Of a stretch of DNA of 64,000 bases, positions 33,904 to 45,375 are shown in pieces (position 1 is the stretch's first letter; the number at the start of each line of letters is the position of its first letter). A program made the position numbers and the translations under genes. The DNA comes from Rhizoclosmatium globosum. Its lineage: Eukaryota; Chytridiomycota; Chytridiomycetes; Chytridiales; Chytriomycetaceae. Location: NCBI GenBank assembly GCA_002104985.1, contig MCGO01000149.1, positions 29,275-93,274 on the forward strand. Direction: 5' to 3'. The notes under the pieces are model-generated. The model made no database searches. It saw nothing but the letters and a program-made list of their open reading frames with translations, and was not told where the DNA came from.

Positions 33904-35504
33904 ATGACTGCTGTGCCCCAGGACTCAAAACAACTGTCAAACCGTGCCCTAAAGCGTCTCAGGAACAAAAAATCCAAGGAAAATGCCCGACTAAAAGAAT
34001 CATCCTCTCAATCCCACACGGATGGTAGTGATTTGAAGATTGGAATTGTAGGAGGTGGAATCGCTGGATTCGCACTCGCGCTAGCCCTCCAGCAGAAAGG
34101 AATCCATAGCACCGTTTTTGAGAAAGATGGTGCTTTTGAAGAGAGAGCTCAGGGCTATGGTCTGACACTCCAGCAGGTAAGCTGAACAAGCAGCTTGGCT
34201 TTTACTAACCAAACATAGGCAGGTCGAGCAATGAAAATACTAGGATTAGAGGATATTATAATACGAAATGGGGTTGCCTCTTCATCGCACTTTATCTTTG
34301 ACGAGAAGGTGATAAACCATGTCTGTCAACATTGAGATTGAAACAGAACTTCAGGGAAAACTTGTCCTTTTCTGGGGAAACCCATCCTCGGAGAGCGCTG
34401 AACATTGGAATCCGAATCGAAACTGCCATATCCCTCGTCAAACTTTGAGAAAAGCTCTTTTGGATGCCTTGGATAGGTTTTGACTTTAGAGTTGATGACA
34501 CAGTATTTCTGACACTCCCTAGTTCATTTGTAGAAGTTATCTGGGGATTCGAGCTCCAGTCAGTTACTCAGAATTCGAATGAAGTCATTGTAAAAGGAAT
34601 ATCGCGCGATGAGGAAGAGTATTGCTTTTCGTTCAACGCCCTTGTTGCTTGCGATGGTATTCGTTCGAGCGTTCGAAATATGGCGCTGGATATTTCTTCA
34701 CTGAATCCACTGCATTTCTTACAAACGTTTGTTATGCTGGGAATATTCGACAATCGGCAGTTTCCTATCTTTCATGAGCGAATGATTCAGATTTCTGACG
34801 GAAAAGCAAGAATGTTTATAATGCCATTTGACCAAGGTCGGAGTATGTGGCAACTTTCGTTTGGAATAGGAAGTGAAACTGAGGCAACAATGTTGTCTAA
34901 ATCGGGGCCACAGTCTCTTAAAAACGAAGCGCTTGCCCAATGTCATTCTTTTGAAAATTCCATTTTGAGATTGATTGCTGAGACTGATGTTTCTCTCATC
35001 ACTGGTTACCCAGTCTATGACCGTGATCCACCAACGCTTCCATTAAAATACAAAATAGGAATTGATAGAATTACATTTTGCGGTGATGCCATTCATTGCA
35101 TGTCTCCATTCAAAGGCCAAGGTTAGTACCTCAACTTGAGTGACAGCGAATTAACTTTCTCATCAGGTGCGAATCAGGCCCTCCTTGATGCCGTAGAGCT
35201 TGCAGAATGCTTACATAAATCGTTGGCGAATGAATTGCCTTTGTCGCTGAGGTCATTTGAATCGAAAATGGTTGCACGCACGACTCCCAAAGTTCTGGCA
35301 TCAAGAGAATCTATCGGCCTTCTTCATTGCAAAGAATTCTTGGATATTCAGTTCCAATTGACGCGGCGAGGGTTTGGGCAGTTTGATGAATTCATGGCTC
35401 TGATGGAAACATTACGCAACGAGGGGCTTGCTATGAATAGTAGTACGGACGAGTTAAACTTGGCTTGCGCACGCTACTGCGCTATTCACATGAATAATAA
35501 ATGA
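33904..35504 (+). CDS. FAD-dependent monooxygenase (class A)
   Basis: Five exons (33904-34176, 34219-34308, 34355-34476, 34523-35121, 35167-35504) join in frame to 473 residues. After a basic, Ser-rich leader of about 40 residues comes the Rossmann motif IGIVGGGIAGFALALALQQK with EKD for the ADP-ribose. ACDGIRSSVR is the DG motif, and FCGDAIHCMSPFKGQGANQA is the GD motif, split by the last intron. These define UbiH/TetX/salicylate-hydroxylase-like flavoprotein hydroxylases. The substrate could be an aromatic or polyketide compound; nothing nearby indicates a biosynthetic cluster. The fourth exon start relies on an acceptor at 34522, which recovers SSFVEVIWGFELQSV. Confidence 0.88.
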
Positions 35505-36552
35505 AATTTGGGTGTTGACTTGTTTTGCGAATTTTCCTCCACTCGTTTCGCCTTTGACAAACGGTCGACGTCACTCTTCAGCACCAATGGCGTCCTTGGG
35601 AGTAAATGGAGCTCCAATTGAAGGAGGTTAGTACTTGAGGCCCACTCCGCCTGCCCTCCGTCCCTGCCTTCCCTCCCACAGAGACTTCCAAGTGCCCACC
35701 TACTCCGGAGTTCAAGCTGCGGCTTCCCGACACCGACGCGATGGCATAAATCAATGTGTAAATAGTCTGAATGTGAGGGTTCTTGTGGCTGAGCTACGGT
35801 CTGATTGCCAGTGGATCCATTGTGTTTCCGTGGCAGAGTTGAGTACCGAGGCAGCTGCAAGACACTCTTTCGCTGCTTCAATTCTATCCTTCAAAGCTAG
35901 TTATCAGTTATGTGCCAAGTAAAGGTGTCTGCCGCTGAGGGAGGCGTCGCGGATGGGAAGTCGATCATAAAATCAGTTCGTGAAGGAGGTCAACGTTTGA
36001 CAGCATTTATGGAATCTCTGGACTTTGTTACTGCAGTATCCGTCGTATCTCGGTAGTTTCGCAAGGTTGTTCCAGTGGATACCCCCGCCGAGCAATCTCG
36101 TATCACTCCTATTCCTTCACTTGGTTGTCTGCAACTTGTCCAAATCATTCAGCAATCAACTCATTCCGACGCGAGACCAACCTCGATCAGATTGTGGAAA
36201 ATTGGTTGGGTCGGTGTGATGGAAAAAGCGAAAACTGGCTCGCCTGATTGGATGCACTGTTGTATGACTCTGTATCCTATAGTTTCCATCATCTGACAAG
36301 TCAATCATCACGTTACATCGTTCTCTTGCTTGCTTTGATCTCAAAGTCGCCCTTATTCAAGTATTCAAGGGTCATCAGCAGCTTGACTTGGTTTGAAACG
36401 ACTCTACTCGATCTGATTCAGAAAGGATACTAACTTAACTGTTTCACTGTTTAACTAACCGCGTTCGCACCTCCTCTTTATTGCTTCTCCCCTTTCTTCC
36501 CTCCTTGACTTCTAACTGCCCTAACTCAGACTCTGATGCCGAAATTGAGGAA
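35505..36552. other. Unresolved interval, possible small multi-exon gene plus CHD1 5' end
   Basis: An ATG at 35587 begins MASLGVNGAPIEG followed by a good donor (GTTAGT at 35627) and a pyrimidine-rich acceptor near 35681-35683. Downstream plus-strand pieces (for example DGKSIIKSVREGGQRLTAFM at about 35955-36012) have coding-like composition, but frames break and I could not assemble a continuous product. I cannot tell a short fast-evolving gene from a degraded one. The last part, CTTCTAACTGCCCTAACTCAG ending at about 36530, looks like an intron 3' end, so CHD1 probably has a further upstream exon in this interval. Confidence 0.35.
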
Positions 36553-39500
36553 ATGTTCAACAGTGATTCTGAGGATGAAACTCCATTGAAAGCCGTTCCT
36601 CCTCCAGTGAGGAGTCCTTCACCAGAAGGCGATGATGATCCTATGGATGAAAGCAACGATTTTCGAAATGATGCGGAAACCAGTGGTGTTGTTGTCGATG
36701 ACGACGATGGAAGTGCATTCCAAGGGAGTGATACAGAAGGAAACGGGAGGAGCAGTAGTGCCGACGGAAGCTCGGATGATTCAGAGGATGATGCCTTGAA
36801 CGTGTCGTACAGTATCTCCAAGAATGTTGGCAGTGACGATGATAGTGATGATTCCGATGAAGGCGTAAAGCGGCCGAATAAGAAGAGGAAGGAGATGGAA
36901 AATCTTCATATCGAGGATGACCCGGAACTATGGGGACTTCGAAGGTCCGGACGATCAAAATTTGGGGCTGTATCACGGGTTCTGGTATGTCCATTGACTT
37001 CTTCTATGCTTAGCTCACAATAACTTATGATATTTGTTTGGTGATGATAGGATGATGACTCTGATGATGAAAGTTCAAGTTCGTCACGTCGCGACAAAAC
37101 AAAGAAGAGTGGCAAATCGAGCAAATCAAAGCTGTCAAGTATGATTAGATTTGATGAAAAGTCCTATCTAATCTTTCTTTAGATTTCGATGATTTTGAGG
37201 CCTCACCTAATGCCCAAGAATCAGATGACGAGTTTGATGATGCAAGTGACTCAGAGGAAGACTTCGGTGGTTCTCGAAAAAGGATAAAGAGGAAACCAGT
37301 GAAGTCAAAACCAAAGAAGTCTAATTCTTTCTCTGATGTCTCTTTCAATGAGATTCGGTTTTCTTCTCGGAGTCGACCCCAAGCCGCTTATGATGAAAGC
37401 GCGCTTGATGCGGTATTAGAGGAAGACGAAAGATGGGACTCTGACGAGGAGTATGCAAAGAAATCAAAGAAGAAGCAGACAGACGATGTTGATGCTGGGC
37501 CAACGATTGAGGCGATTCTTGATCAACGACCATCTGAAGCAAACCCTGGTATGTTGCTGATTTGTGTGTTCAGGGATATACTGACTCTCTTTAGCCGAGT
37601 TGGAATACTTTGTCAAATGGCAAGGTTGGTCTCATCGACGGAATACATGGAACATTGCCTCCGATCTCTCCTCTGTCAAAGGGTTTCGCAAGCTGGAACG
37701 TTTCACTCGACGGATGGAGGAAGATGCCTATGAACGTGCCAGTCCGTACATTACCCCAGAAGAGATTGACCAGAAGAACTTCCAGATGGAAATGTTACGG
37801 CAGACTTTAATCGAGCATACCAAAGTTGATCGCGTTGTTGCCTCCAGACCTTCTCTCTCCTCACATGGTGATGAGTATCTTGTTAAATGGAAAGAGTTGA
37901 ATTACAAGGACTGTACCTGGGAGCCAGCGGAGGAGATTGCAGACTTCCAAGACGCCATTGATGCATTCCTTGAAAGAGATGCCTCCGCTATGGTGCCTCA
38001 CAAAAGCAACCCATATACCAAAAACCGCCCAGAGTTCAAAAAATTCATGAAGCAACCTGAATATTTACGAGGTGGTGAGTTGCGTGACTACCAACTGAAA
38101 GGTGTCAATTGGATGGCGTATTTATGGCATAGGAATGAGAATGGTATCTTGGCTGATGAGGTGGGACTTTTTCTTCGGTTTTTGTAAACTGATGATGGTT
38201 CTTTTTAGATGGGTCTTGGTAAAACGGTGCAATCTATCTCGTTTATGAGTTATCTATTTAATACTATGCAACTCTATGGTCCGTTCTTGGTGGTTGTTCC
38301 TCTGTCTACAATGGGTTCATGGCAACATGAATTTGGAAAATGGGCTCCAGAAATGAATTTGATTGTATATACCGGAGATTCTGAGTCTCGCACACTTATT
38401 CGAGAGCATGAGTTCTACATCAAAAGGAAAGATGGAAATGGTTCCACGGGAAAAATCAAGTTCAACGCCCTTTTAACCTCATACGAAATGATCCTCAAGG
38501 ACAAAGACTATCTTGGTGCTATTCGATGGAGCTTTTTGGCTGTTGATGAAGCGCATCGTCTGAAAAATAGCGAGTCTCAACTGCATGAAGCCTTAAGGAG
38601 CTTTCACACCGCCAATCGCCTTCTGATTACTGGTACCCCGTTGCAAAATAGTGTCAAAGAATTGGTTGCTCTCATTCAGTTTCTTATGCCTGACAAGTTC
38701 CGCGAGTTCGAAGACTTTGAGATTGATCTTGGGGCCGATAGCCAAGAAGACAAAATCAAAGACTTGCAAACTCGATTACAAAACTATATGCTTCGTCGAT
38801 TGAAAAAGGATGTCGAAAAGTCGTTGCCATCTAAGACTGAACGTATCCTACGTGTTGAGTTATCGGCTATGCAACTTGAGTTCTACAAGAACGTCTTCAG
38901 CAAAAACTTCACTGCTTTAAACAAAGGAGCCACAGCTGGAAACCAACACTCATTACTGAATATCTGCATGGAGCTGAAGAAGGCTGCCAACCACCCATAC
39001 CTCTTCAATGGTGCCGAAAGCGTTGTCGCCAGCAAAGAAGAGCAACTACGTGGTATCATTGGTAACTCTGGAAAGATGGTTCTACTTGACAAGTTATTGG
39101 CTCGTCTCAAAGAATCAGGTCACCGTGTTTTGATCTTCTCTCAGATGGTTCGAGTGTTAGATATTCTGTCTGACTACCTTGTACTTCGTGGATACCAACA
39201 TCAGAGACTGGATGGTAGCACTAATAGTGAGCAAAGGAAACGTGCTATGGATCACTTCAATGCCCCGGACTCCCAAGACTTTGTATTTATTCTCTCAACC
39301 CGTGCTGGTGGTCTTGGATTGAATCTTGCTACGGCGGATACAGTTATCATCTTCGACAGTGATTGGAATCCTCAAAATGGTTCGTCATGAATTTTTTTTC
39401 TCCTTGATTTTTGCCGCACAGCACTGTTTCCTGACACATCCACCACCACATCACAATAGATTTACAAGCCATGGCACGAGCACATAGAATCGGGCAAAAG

Positions 39501-42085
39501 AACACTGTCAATGTGTACCGTCTGGTTTCGAAGGACACCATCGAGGAAGATGTTCTTGAGCGAGCTAAGCGGAAAATGGTTTTGGAATATTGTGAGTAAT
39601 ATATGATTTCTTTTAATCTATTATGAGTGTATTTATAATTTCTACAGGTATTATCAAGCAAATGGATACCTCCGGTGACACTGCCTTGTCGAAGAAACAA
39701 AAAACGGTTGGAAACTCTCAAATGACAAGAGAAGAACTGCAAGTAATTCTCAAGTTCGGAGCTCAGAACCTGTTCAGGCAAAACCAAGCTGCTCTTCTTG
39801 GAAATACTGGGAACGATACTCCTACGCTGGAAAACAATCCAGATGGATCTTCGTCAGCACAACTTCCTCTAAGCAAGCTAGATGATTTAAATTTGGATGA
39901 AATTCTGTCCCGTGCTGAACATCATACTAGTGAAGAGGCAACTGGAGCAGCTGATGGTGGCGCAGCTTTCCTGGAACAATGGAAGGTAGAAGACGTTGCC
40001 ATGAACCAACTCTCTTGGGACGAAATTATCCCTGAGAATGAACGTGATCCAGATAGCTTAGAACCTGAGACTGCGGAGTACGTCGGACCTCGCGTCATGC
40101 GCCAAGTTCGATATGGACCAGATGGTGTCAAAATTGAAGGAAGTGACGACGAAGGAAGCGGCAAGAAGCGAAAACGGGCTCCAGCAACGGCAAGCTCCAG
40201 GTCCAAGCCCGGATCAAACAAGTCTGCATTGTCTGAAAAGGAAACTCGTGCCTTGATGAAGAGCTTGCTTCGCTTTGGGTCCATTGACTCGCGGTATGAT
40301 GACATCGTTAAAGACGCTGATTTGGAGTCTCGTGCTCAGGAGGTCATTATGGCTGCAGTGGATGGCCTCTTGGATGCCTGTCAAACAGCAATTCGGCAGC
40401 AAAAGGAGGCAGAAGAAGCAGAACCCGAATCGGGGCCAGCCAAGAAAAAGAAGATGATTCCAGCAACTTATAACGGCGTCGCTCAGATCAATTCCTCACA
40501 GCTTTTACAGCGACTGAAAGAGTTAGATGTTTTGACCAACCGTATCAAAGGAATGAACGATCCTTTAAAGTTTCGACTGGGTTCTTCAGCTTCAAGTATC
40601 AAGCCGCCAACGCAATGGGCTGTTAAATGGACATTGATTGAAGACGCTATGCTACTTGTTGGGATTTACAACCATGGATATGGTTGTTGGACGAAGATGC
40701 AAAACGACCCCACACTGCCGTTCAAAGATAAGTTCTTCCTCTCCAGAGCTGAAGATGATGACGGCGGTGACGAAGAAGCTCCAAAGTCTCGTGCTGCTGC
40801 TGCCGAAGACAAGAAAGACACCCGTCTTCCGAAGGCTATTCATTTGAGTCGACGAGCCGATTTCTTGCTCAAGTTCCTGAAAGATGATGAAGAATCTCGT
40901 GGTGCGTCATCAAGGCGTCCTGCTGCTTCCAGTGGCCCCGCTTTACCGTGGAAAAAGAAAGTTGCAGGAGCCGGAGGAAAAGACTCTCCCTCGCTTTCCA
41001 ATGGATCTGGCTCTATTGTTGGGTCTCCAAAGCTTGAAAAACGCCCTTCTAATCTGTCCAGCGTTAAGCCAGCGCCGCCTGAGAAAAAAGGTTCCGTATC
41101 CGAGAAGGCTTCTGGTTCAGCAAATCCCAGCAAAGCGCCAGCTTCCAGCAGGGTCAAGAAAGAAAAGGCTGATGTGTCAGACGCCGAATCTGAACTTTCT
41201 GTGATCAATCTTGACGAACGCGAGCTTAAGGAAATCATGCTCCCAATATTTGACTCAACCCTTCGCCGTTTAAAAGACAACTTTGCGGCATGCGACTCTG
41301 CGAAGGATAAGGCACAGTTCCTCAAAAGTACAGTGGTCAAAATTGGAAATCACATCCGCGATGTTGTAAATGGAGCTGGCGGCGAAGCCGATCCTGCCAT
41401 GAAGAAACTGAGTTGGAATTTGTGGAAGTATTCATGCAAATATTGGATGACACGGATTCACACGGCTGCCCTTCAAGCCATGTATGATAAGATTCTTTTG
41501 AAGCAAGAGGTACGGAAAGATGCTGCTGGAACTGCAGACAAAGAACGTGATCGAGGACGGGATAAAGACCGTGAAAGAGACCGTGATAGGGATCGAGACA
41601 GGGATCGGGACCGTGACAGAGATAGAGACAGGGATCGTAAAGGTGTCAAAGTTCAGGAACGTAATGGCTCTTCATCGTCTATCACTGCGAAACCCCGACT
41701 GGCGTCCAACTCGGATGCTCCCAAAGTCCAAGTGAAAGAACGCGATGCTGGCTTCAAAAAGCGTACTCGATCGCCACGTTCAAGAAGCCGAAGTCGTAGC
41801 CGAAGCCGAAGTCGTTCCCGTAGCCGGGACAGAAGGGATCGTGATAGAGATAGAGACAGAGACCGTGACCGTTCCCTGGACAGACGTAGACGCGACCGAT
41901 CAAGGTCTCGCTCAAGAGACCGAGGTGGTCCAATTGACCGACGACGAGATCGGTCCAGATCCCGTTCCATCGACCGGAACCGTCGACGTGACCGTTCCAG
42001 ATCTCGTGACAGAGATGACAGAAGAGATTCTTACCGGCGACGGTCAAGATCGAGATCAAGAAGCAGGGATCGATACAGAAGATGA
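36553..42085 (+). CDS. CHD1: CHD1 chromatin remodeller with RD/RS-rich tail
   Basis: ATP-dependent nucleosome-spacing enzyme. From the conservative ATG at 36553 seven exons (to 36984, 37051-37138, 37183-37548, 37595-38160, 38209-39379, 39460-39591, 39648-42085) give 1730 residues; an earlier exon is likely. Order: acidic Ser/Asp N-terminus; tandem chromodomains ([36 protein letters not shown]); SNF2 ATPase with ADE|MGLGKT across an intron and DEAH at about 597-600; helicase C domain with [15 protein letters not shown] and [17 protein letters not shown] ([35 protein letters not shown]); the CHCT domain ([17 protein letters not shown]); then about 180 residues of RD and RS dipeptides. Core order and size match CHD1. 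The tail is unusual for fungi: it resembles SR splicing factors and may link the remodeller to transcription or splicing bodies. Nuclear. Confidence 0.95.
41547..42082 (+). repeat. Coding RD/RS dipeptide repeats
   Basis: Degenerate hexanucleotide repeats (GAYMGN-type) encode RDRDRD runs at 41547-41640 and mixed [10 protein letters not shown] runs at 41779-42082. Codons vary within the array, so the amino-acid pattern is kept while DNA repeat purity is low, which suggests selection on the peptide rather than recent slippage. Confidence 0.8.
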
Positions 42086-42263
42086 TGATGGGTGGGGGCT
42101 TAAAGAAGTTTGAATGGTGATGAGGTTAAACAAGACTGTTGACGTGACTTGGTTGATTGTATTTCTTTCTGTGCGTAAAATAAAGAAGGCTTTTATGTAT
42201 AACCGGCTGTCTATCAAAACTAATAATGTGGTTTAACGAAATAGGGTGGGCAAGGAAAGACTA

Positions 42264-44223
42264 TCACCCCCATATTCCCGCATAACTCCCCTTCAACGAC
42301 AGTTGCAAAGGCCCACCGCCAGCAAATAGTCTCACACCATAAGGACAATAACTAAGCGTATAAATAGCGTCCTTCATAACCCCTCGCCCACCACCACCCC
42401 CACTTTTCTCTTCGACTGTCAAATACCTTTCTACAACCCCATCCTTCCCTGAAACGCCGCCTTCTACATCCAAATAACCCATAGCCCTCAAATCCAAAAA
42501 ACTTACTCTTCCGACTCCACCTCCAACAGTCACAACCCACCCTTGCGTAGCCGTTGGTGTTGCAAGACTACGAACGCCCCACCCTTCATCCACACTTTTG
42601 ATACTACTCACAACCGCACCAACGCGAACATCGACTAAACTAACATGACTCATACTCCCAACCACCAGCGCACTCCCCCCACCTCCCACCGCACCACCAA
42701 GGGCAGTCATACAAACCGTCTCTTGCGTATGAATGAGCTTCACGTCAAGTGCCGGCGCGGCAGATTGAATTCCGTGGCTCTTTGTGATATCAAAGATCTT
42801 GAGGGTTCCTGTTGTTGAAGTGAGGGTTGCAAGGGTTGCAGGTGTTGGGAGGGATATGTCGCGGATACGGTGTTTGGGGAGGTGTAGGGATCCTATGAAT
42901 GTGGGTTCTGGGTGGAGTGGTTGTGAGAGGGAAGGTGGTGTAGAGGAGAATAGTTTTCCCAGCATGTTGGGGATATGATGGAGTATTGATTTTGCGTGTG
43001 TGGGTGGAGTGGGATTTGTTGGTGGGGGGTTCTTTCGGATGGGACGGTGTACTTGGATGGAACCGGAGCTGGATGCTGTTCGAGGAAGTGTTGATTCGAG
43101 TGTGGAGGTATCGGATAAGTTCCAAAAACAGACTTGGCCGTCGCGACCACCGGAGAAGAGGGTTGTGTCTGTGGCAAATTGGATGGCAAAGACCATGTCG
43201 GTGTGACAGCGGAGGAGGGCGTAGGCTTCGAGGCTTGGGAGGGTGTAGATTTGGATTGTTTCAAGAGGAGTGCCGGCTGCAACTGCTAATAGGGTTCTGG
43301 ATGGGTTCACGGCCACAGAGTGGATACCTGTGTGCGTTTGTGTAAGTGACGAAGTATCGTATGGTAGCTTTGATTACAATAGAAGACGCGCACCTTTACA
43401 TTCAGGTTGCTGAAAGACATATTGTTGGGTATTCTGCTGTTGGTGTACTTGCTGATGATGGTAGTTTTGCATAAGAATAGCAGCCGCTGAGGGACGTCCT
43501 TGAAGGTAAGGAAGATCTTGCAGAATATCTGCTGCGAGAGTCGGAGTCCAAGCGAGGAAAGGTCGTGTGTGGCTGGGAGGGGAAGAAAGAATCGGATATG
43601 ATGCAGCCGGAACTTGTTCGGTTTGACTCGAAATGTCAGGTGTGACAGCTGAAGGGCTATTAAAGTTTGAGCTTCATCGCTTTTGAATACAAGTAAAGTT
43701 TGGGTGCTCAACTGAACGACTCCATCAGTCCAACAATCATTATCCCAAAAACCACATATTGGAGCAATTGAATGAGCAGCTCGCGCACGAACTGCATCCA
43801 CGACAATAAGCGCATTACACTTTGTTCCAACGAGCACACGTTCAGCCTATGTAAGAAGAAGGGTGAGAATGACACAGAGAACACGAAAGGGGTCGTTGAG
43901 CCTACATCCAACCAGACACTCGCAAACACTTTGTTTGTATTTTGAGGAAGAGCCACGGATCTGTGCGAATGCGAGGCGCGTTTAATGTGAGGGATTCTTG
44001 GACGGGTTGGGTGATCTGATTCAGGGAAAGAGTTGTCATCACTTTGAAAGACAAAAGACGAATTCGAAGTTCGCGAAAACAAAGTTGCGAGTGAGTCAGC
44101 CGAGTTTCGCATTGGCGTTTGTCGCTTCATTTTGTGTTGTTTGTTTTGAAGGTGTCCACTTTGGCGTTCGCGTTCGTGGCCGAGACTGCGCCGCGAAAGA
44201 AAGGCGGCGTCGCGGCGATTCAT
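42264..44223 (-). CDS. DCAF12-like WD40 protein
   Basis: Likely substrate receptor of the CUL4-DDB1 ubiquitin ligase. Four exons on the minus strand (44223-43906, 43846-43713, 43656-43394, 43327-42264) give 592 residues. Family landmarks: KVFASVWLD, RVLVGTKCNALIVVD, GIHSVAVNPSRTLLAVAAG, GRDGQVCFWN, and the C-terminal LFAGGGPLQLSLKGSYAGIW, which closely follows the DCAF12 end. WD-repeat blades are spread over residues 90-592. A Gln/His/Pro-rich insertion of about 85 residues (exon 3) interrupts the region between GTKCN and GIHS and is not expected from the family. The 56-nt intron at 43657-43712 is the only placement I found that keeps the frame; it is plausible rather than certain. Convergent with CHD1, 178 bp between stops. 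Confidence 0.8.
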
Positions 44224-44775
44224 TTTGTTTTTGATTTGGAATTGGATTCTGAATTGACTTTGGTCGACTGAGTTGGGCGGCTGAGACAGTTGCGGCGGGT
44301 TTGTTTCACGCGAAACAAAAGAAGGAATTGAACGGCGGGCTGACTTGGTGGCAGTTCTGTTTGACAGTTTTGTGCCACTCGGAAAAGTATAAGTGAACAA
44401 GTATACATGCACATTTTATTCATACACATACATCTTATTTGACAGCAACAAGTTTTTAACGACAAGAGGCACTCTGGATGAATGCTAGACTCGTAACCAA
44501 AAGGGAATCTTTTCCTTTGAAACATAGTTGAATGAATGTTATTCAAGGTAAATTATGCCTTTCAACCTTTCAACGAAGAGTGTTGTTAATTAAGTGTTTG
44601 GAACGGTGTGCCCGATTCAAGAACACATCAACAAGCAAAGAAGCAAAAAATAATATGAGATTTATAGTGATACAATAGCGATATTAAATACATCCTCCCT
44701 TCATCATTCCTTTTCCTTATTTGTCAACATTCAAATCAAGAAGAAGGCCCCAATTCAAACATGAACTAGGAGTTG
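44224..44775. other. Intergenic interval between two minus-strand genes
   Basis: About 550 bp upstream of the DCAF12-like gene and downstream of the small membrane-protein gene. It is AT-rich towards 44640-44720. Open frames here extend the DCAF12 frame upstream without an ATG and look like leader sequence. No RNA gene or repeat is seen. Confidence 0.4.
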
Positions 44776-45159
44776 CTACCGCTGCGGTATTCCAGTTTCT
44801 GTAGCATTCGCTCCAAGAGAAGGTTCACGCCCTGGAACCCGAGCCGCAAAGTAAAAGGCCAAGAACACAACCAGCCCCAACACGCTGAGCAACGCCACCA
44901 CAGCCCCAATTGCACAGACACACACGCGCCGTACGACTGCACTTCGATGGCGAACACTGCTTGAATACGTGGGACTCGATGGACTGCCGCCGTCACTGAC
45001 GATCGTGGATTTGTTAAAGCGACTTGGTGAGAATCGGATGGAATGCAGGAACTCGGACCGTTGATCGTCTAGCTCAACTTCTTCTGTGCATGCTATCGAC
45101 TGGCTATCCGATGACGACATTAGATTCGACGAGCTGTCCCATCGGGTCACTATCCGCAT
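44776..45159 (-). CDS. Small single-pass membrane protein, unknown
   Basis: Minus-strand frame of 127 residues from the ATG at 45159; the frame is open further upstream (to 45255) but without ATG, so an upstream exon is possible. The N-terminal 75 residues are acidic and Ser-rich. Residues of about 80-110 form one strong hydrophobic segment (VCVCAIGAVVALLSVLGLVV) preceded by Arg residues, so the N-terminus should face the cytosol. A short luminal tail follows. No family recognised. It is divergent from alpha-SNAP, 216 bp between starts. Confidence 0.55.
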   Translation of the reverse strand: MRIVTRWDSSSNLMSSSDSQSIACTEEVELDDQRSEFLHSIRFSPSRFNKSTIVSDGGSPSSPTYSSSVRHRSAVVRRVCVCAIGAVVALLSVLGLVVFLAFYFAARVPGREPSLGANATETGIPQR

Positions 45160-45375
45160 TTGGCGACTGTTGAGTTTCGGTAGAGATCGGCTCCCTTTTC
45201 TGCTTCCTTTCTTTCTTTTGAAATGGTTCAACACAAATTGGTCATCGCTTTCCAATAAATCTTATTTTTTATTAATAGTTGTTGAAACGAGAATCCTTGA
45301 AGAACACAGAGTTACTTGTGCATTGATCCACTTTGAGACTTACGAAAAAGCAGCTCCAAAAAACCCAACAACCAA

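Noticed and set aside
44998..45255. Upstream extension of the small membrane protein to 45255
   Set aside because: The longer frame begins with TTG and lacks any ATG before 45159; kept only as a possible upstream exon.
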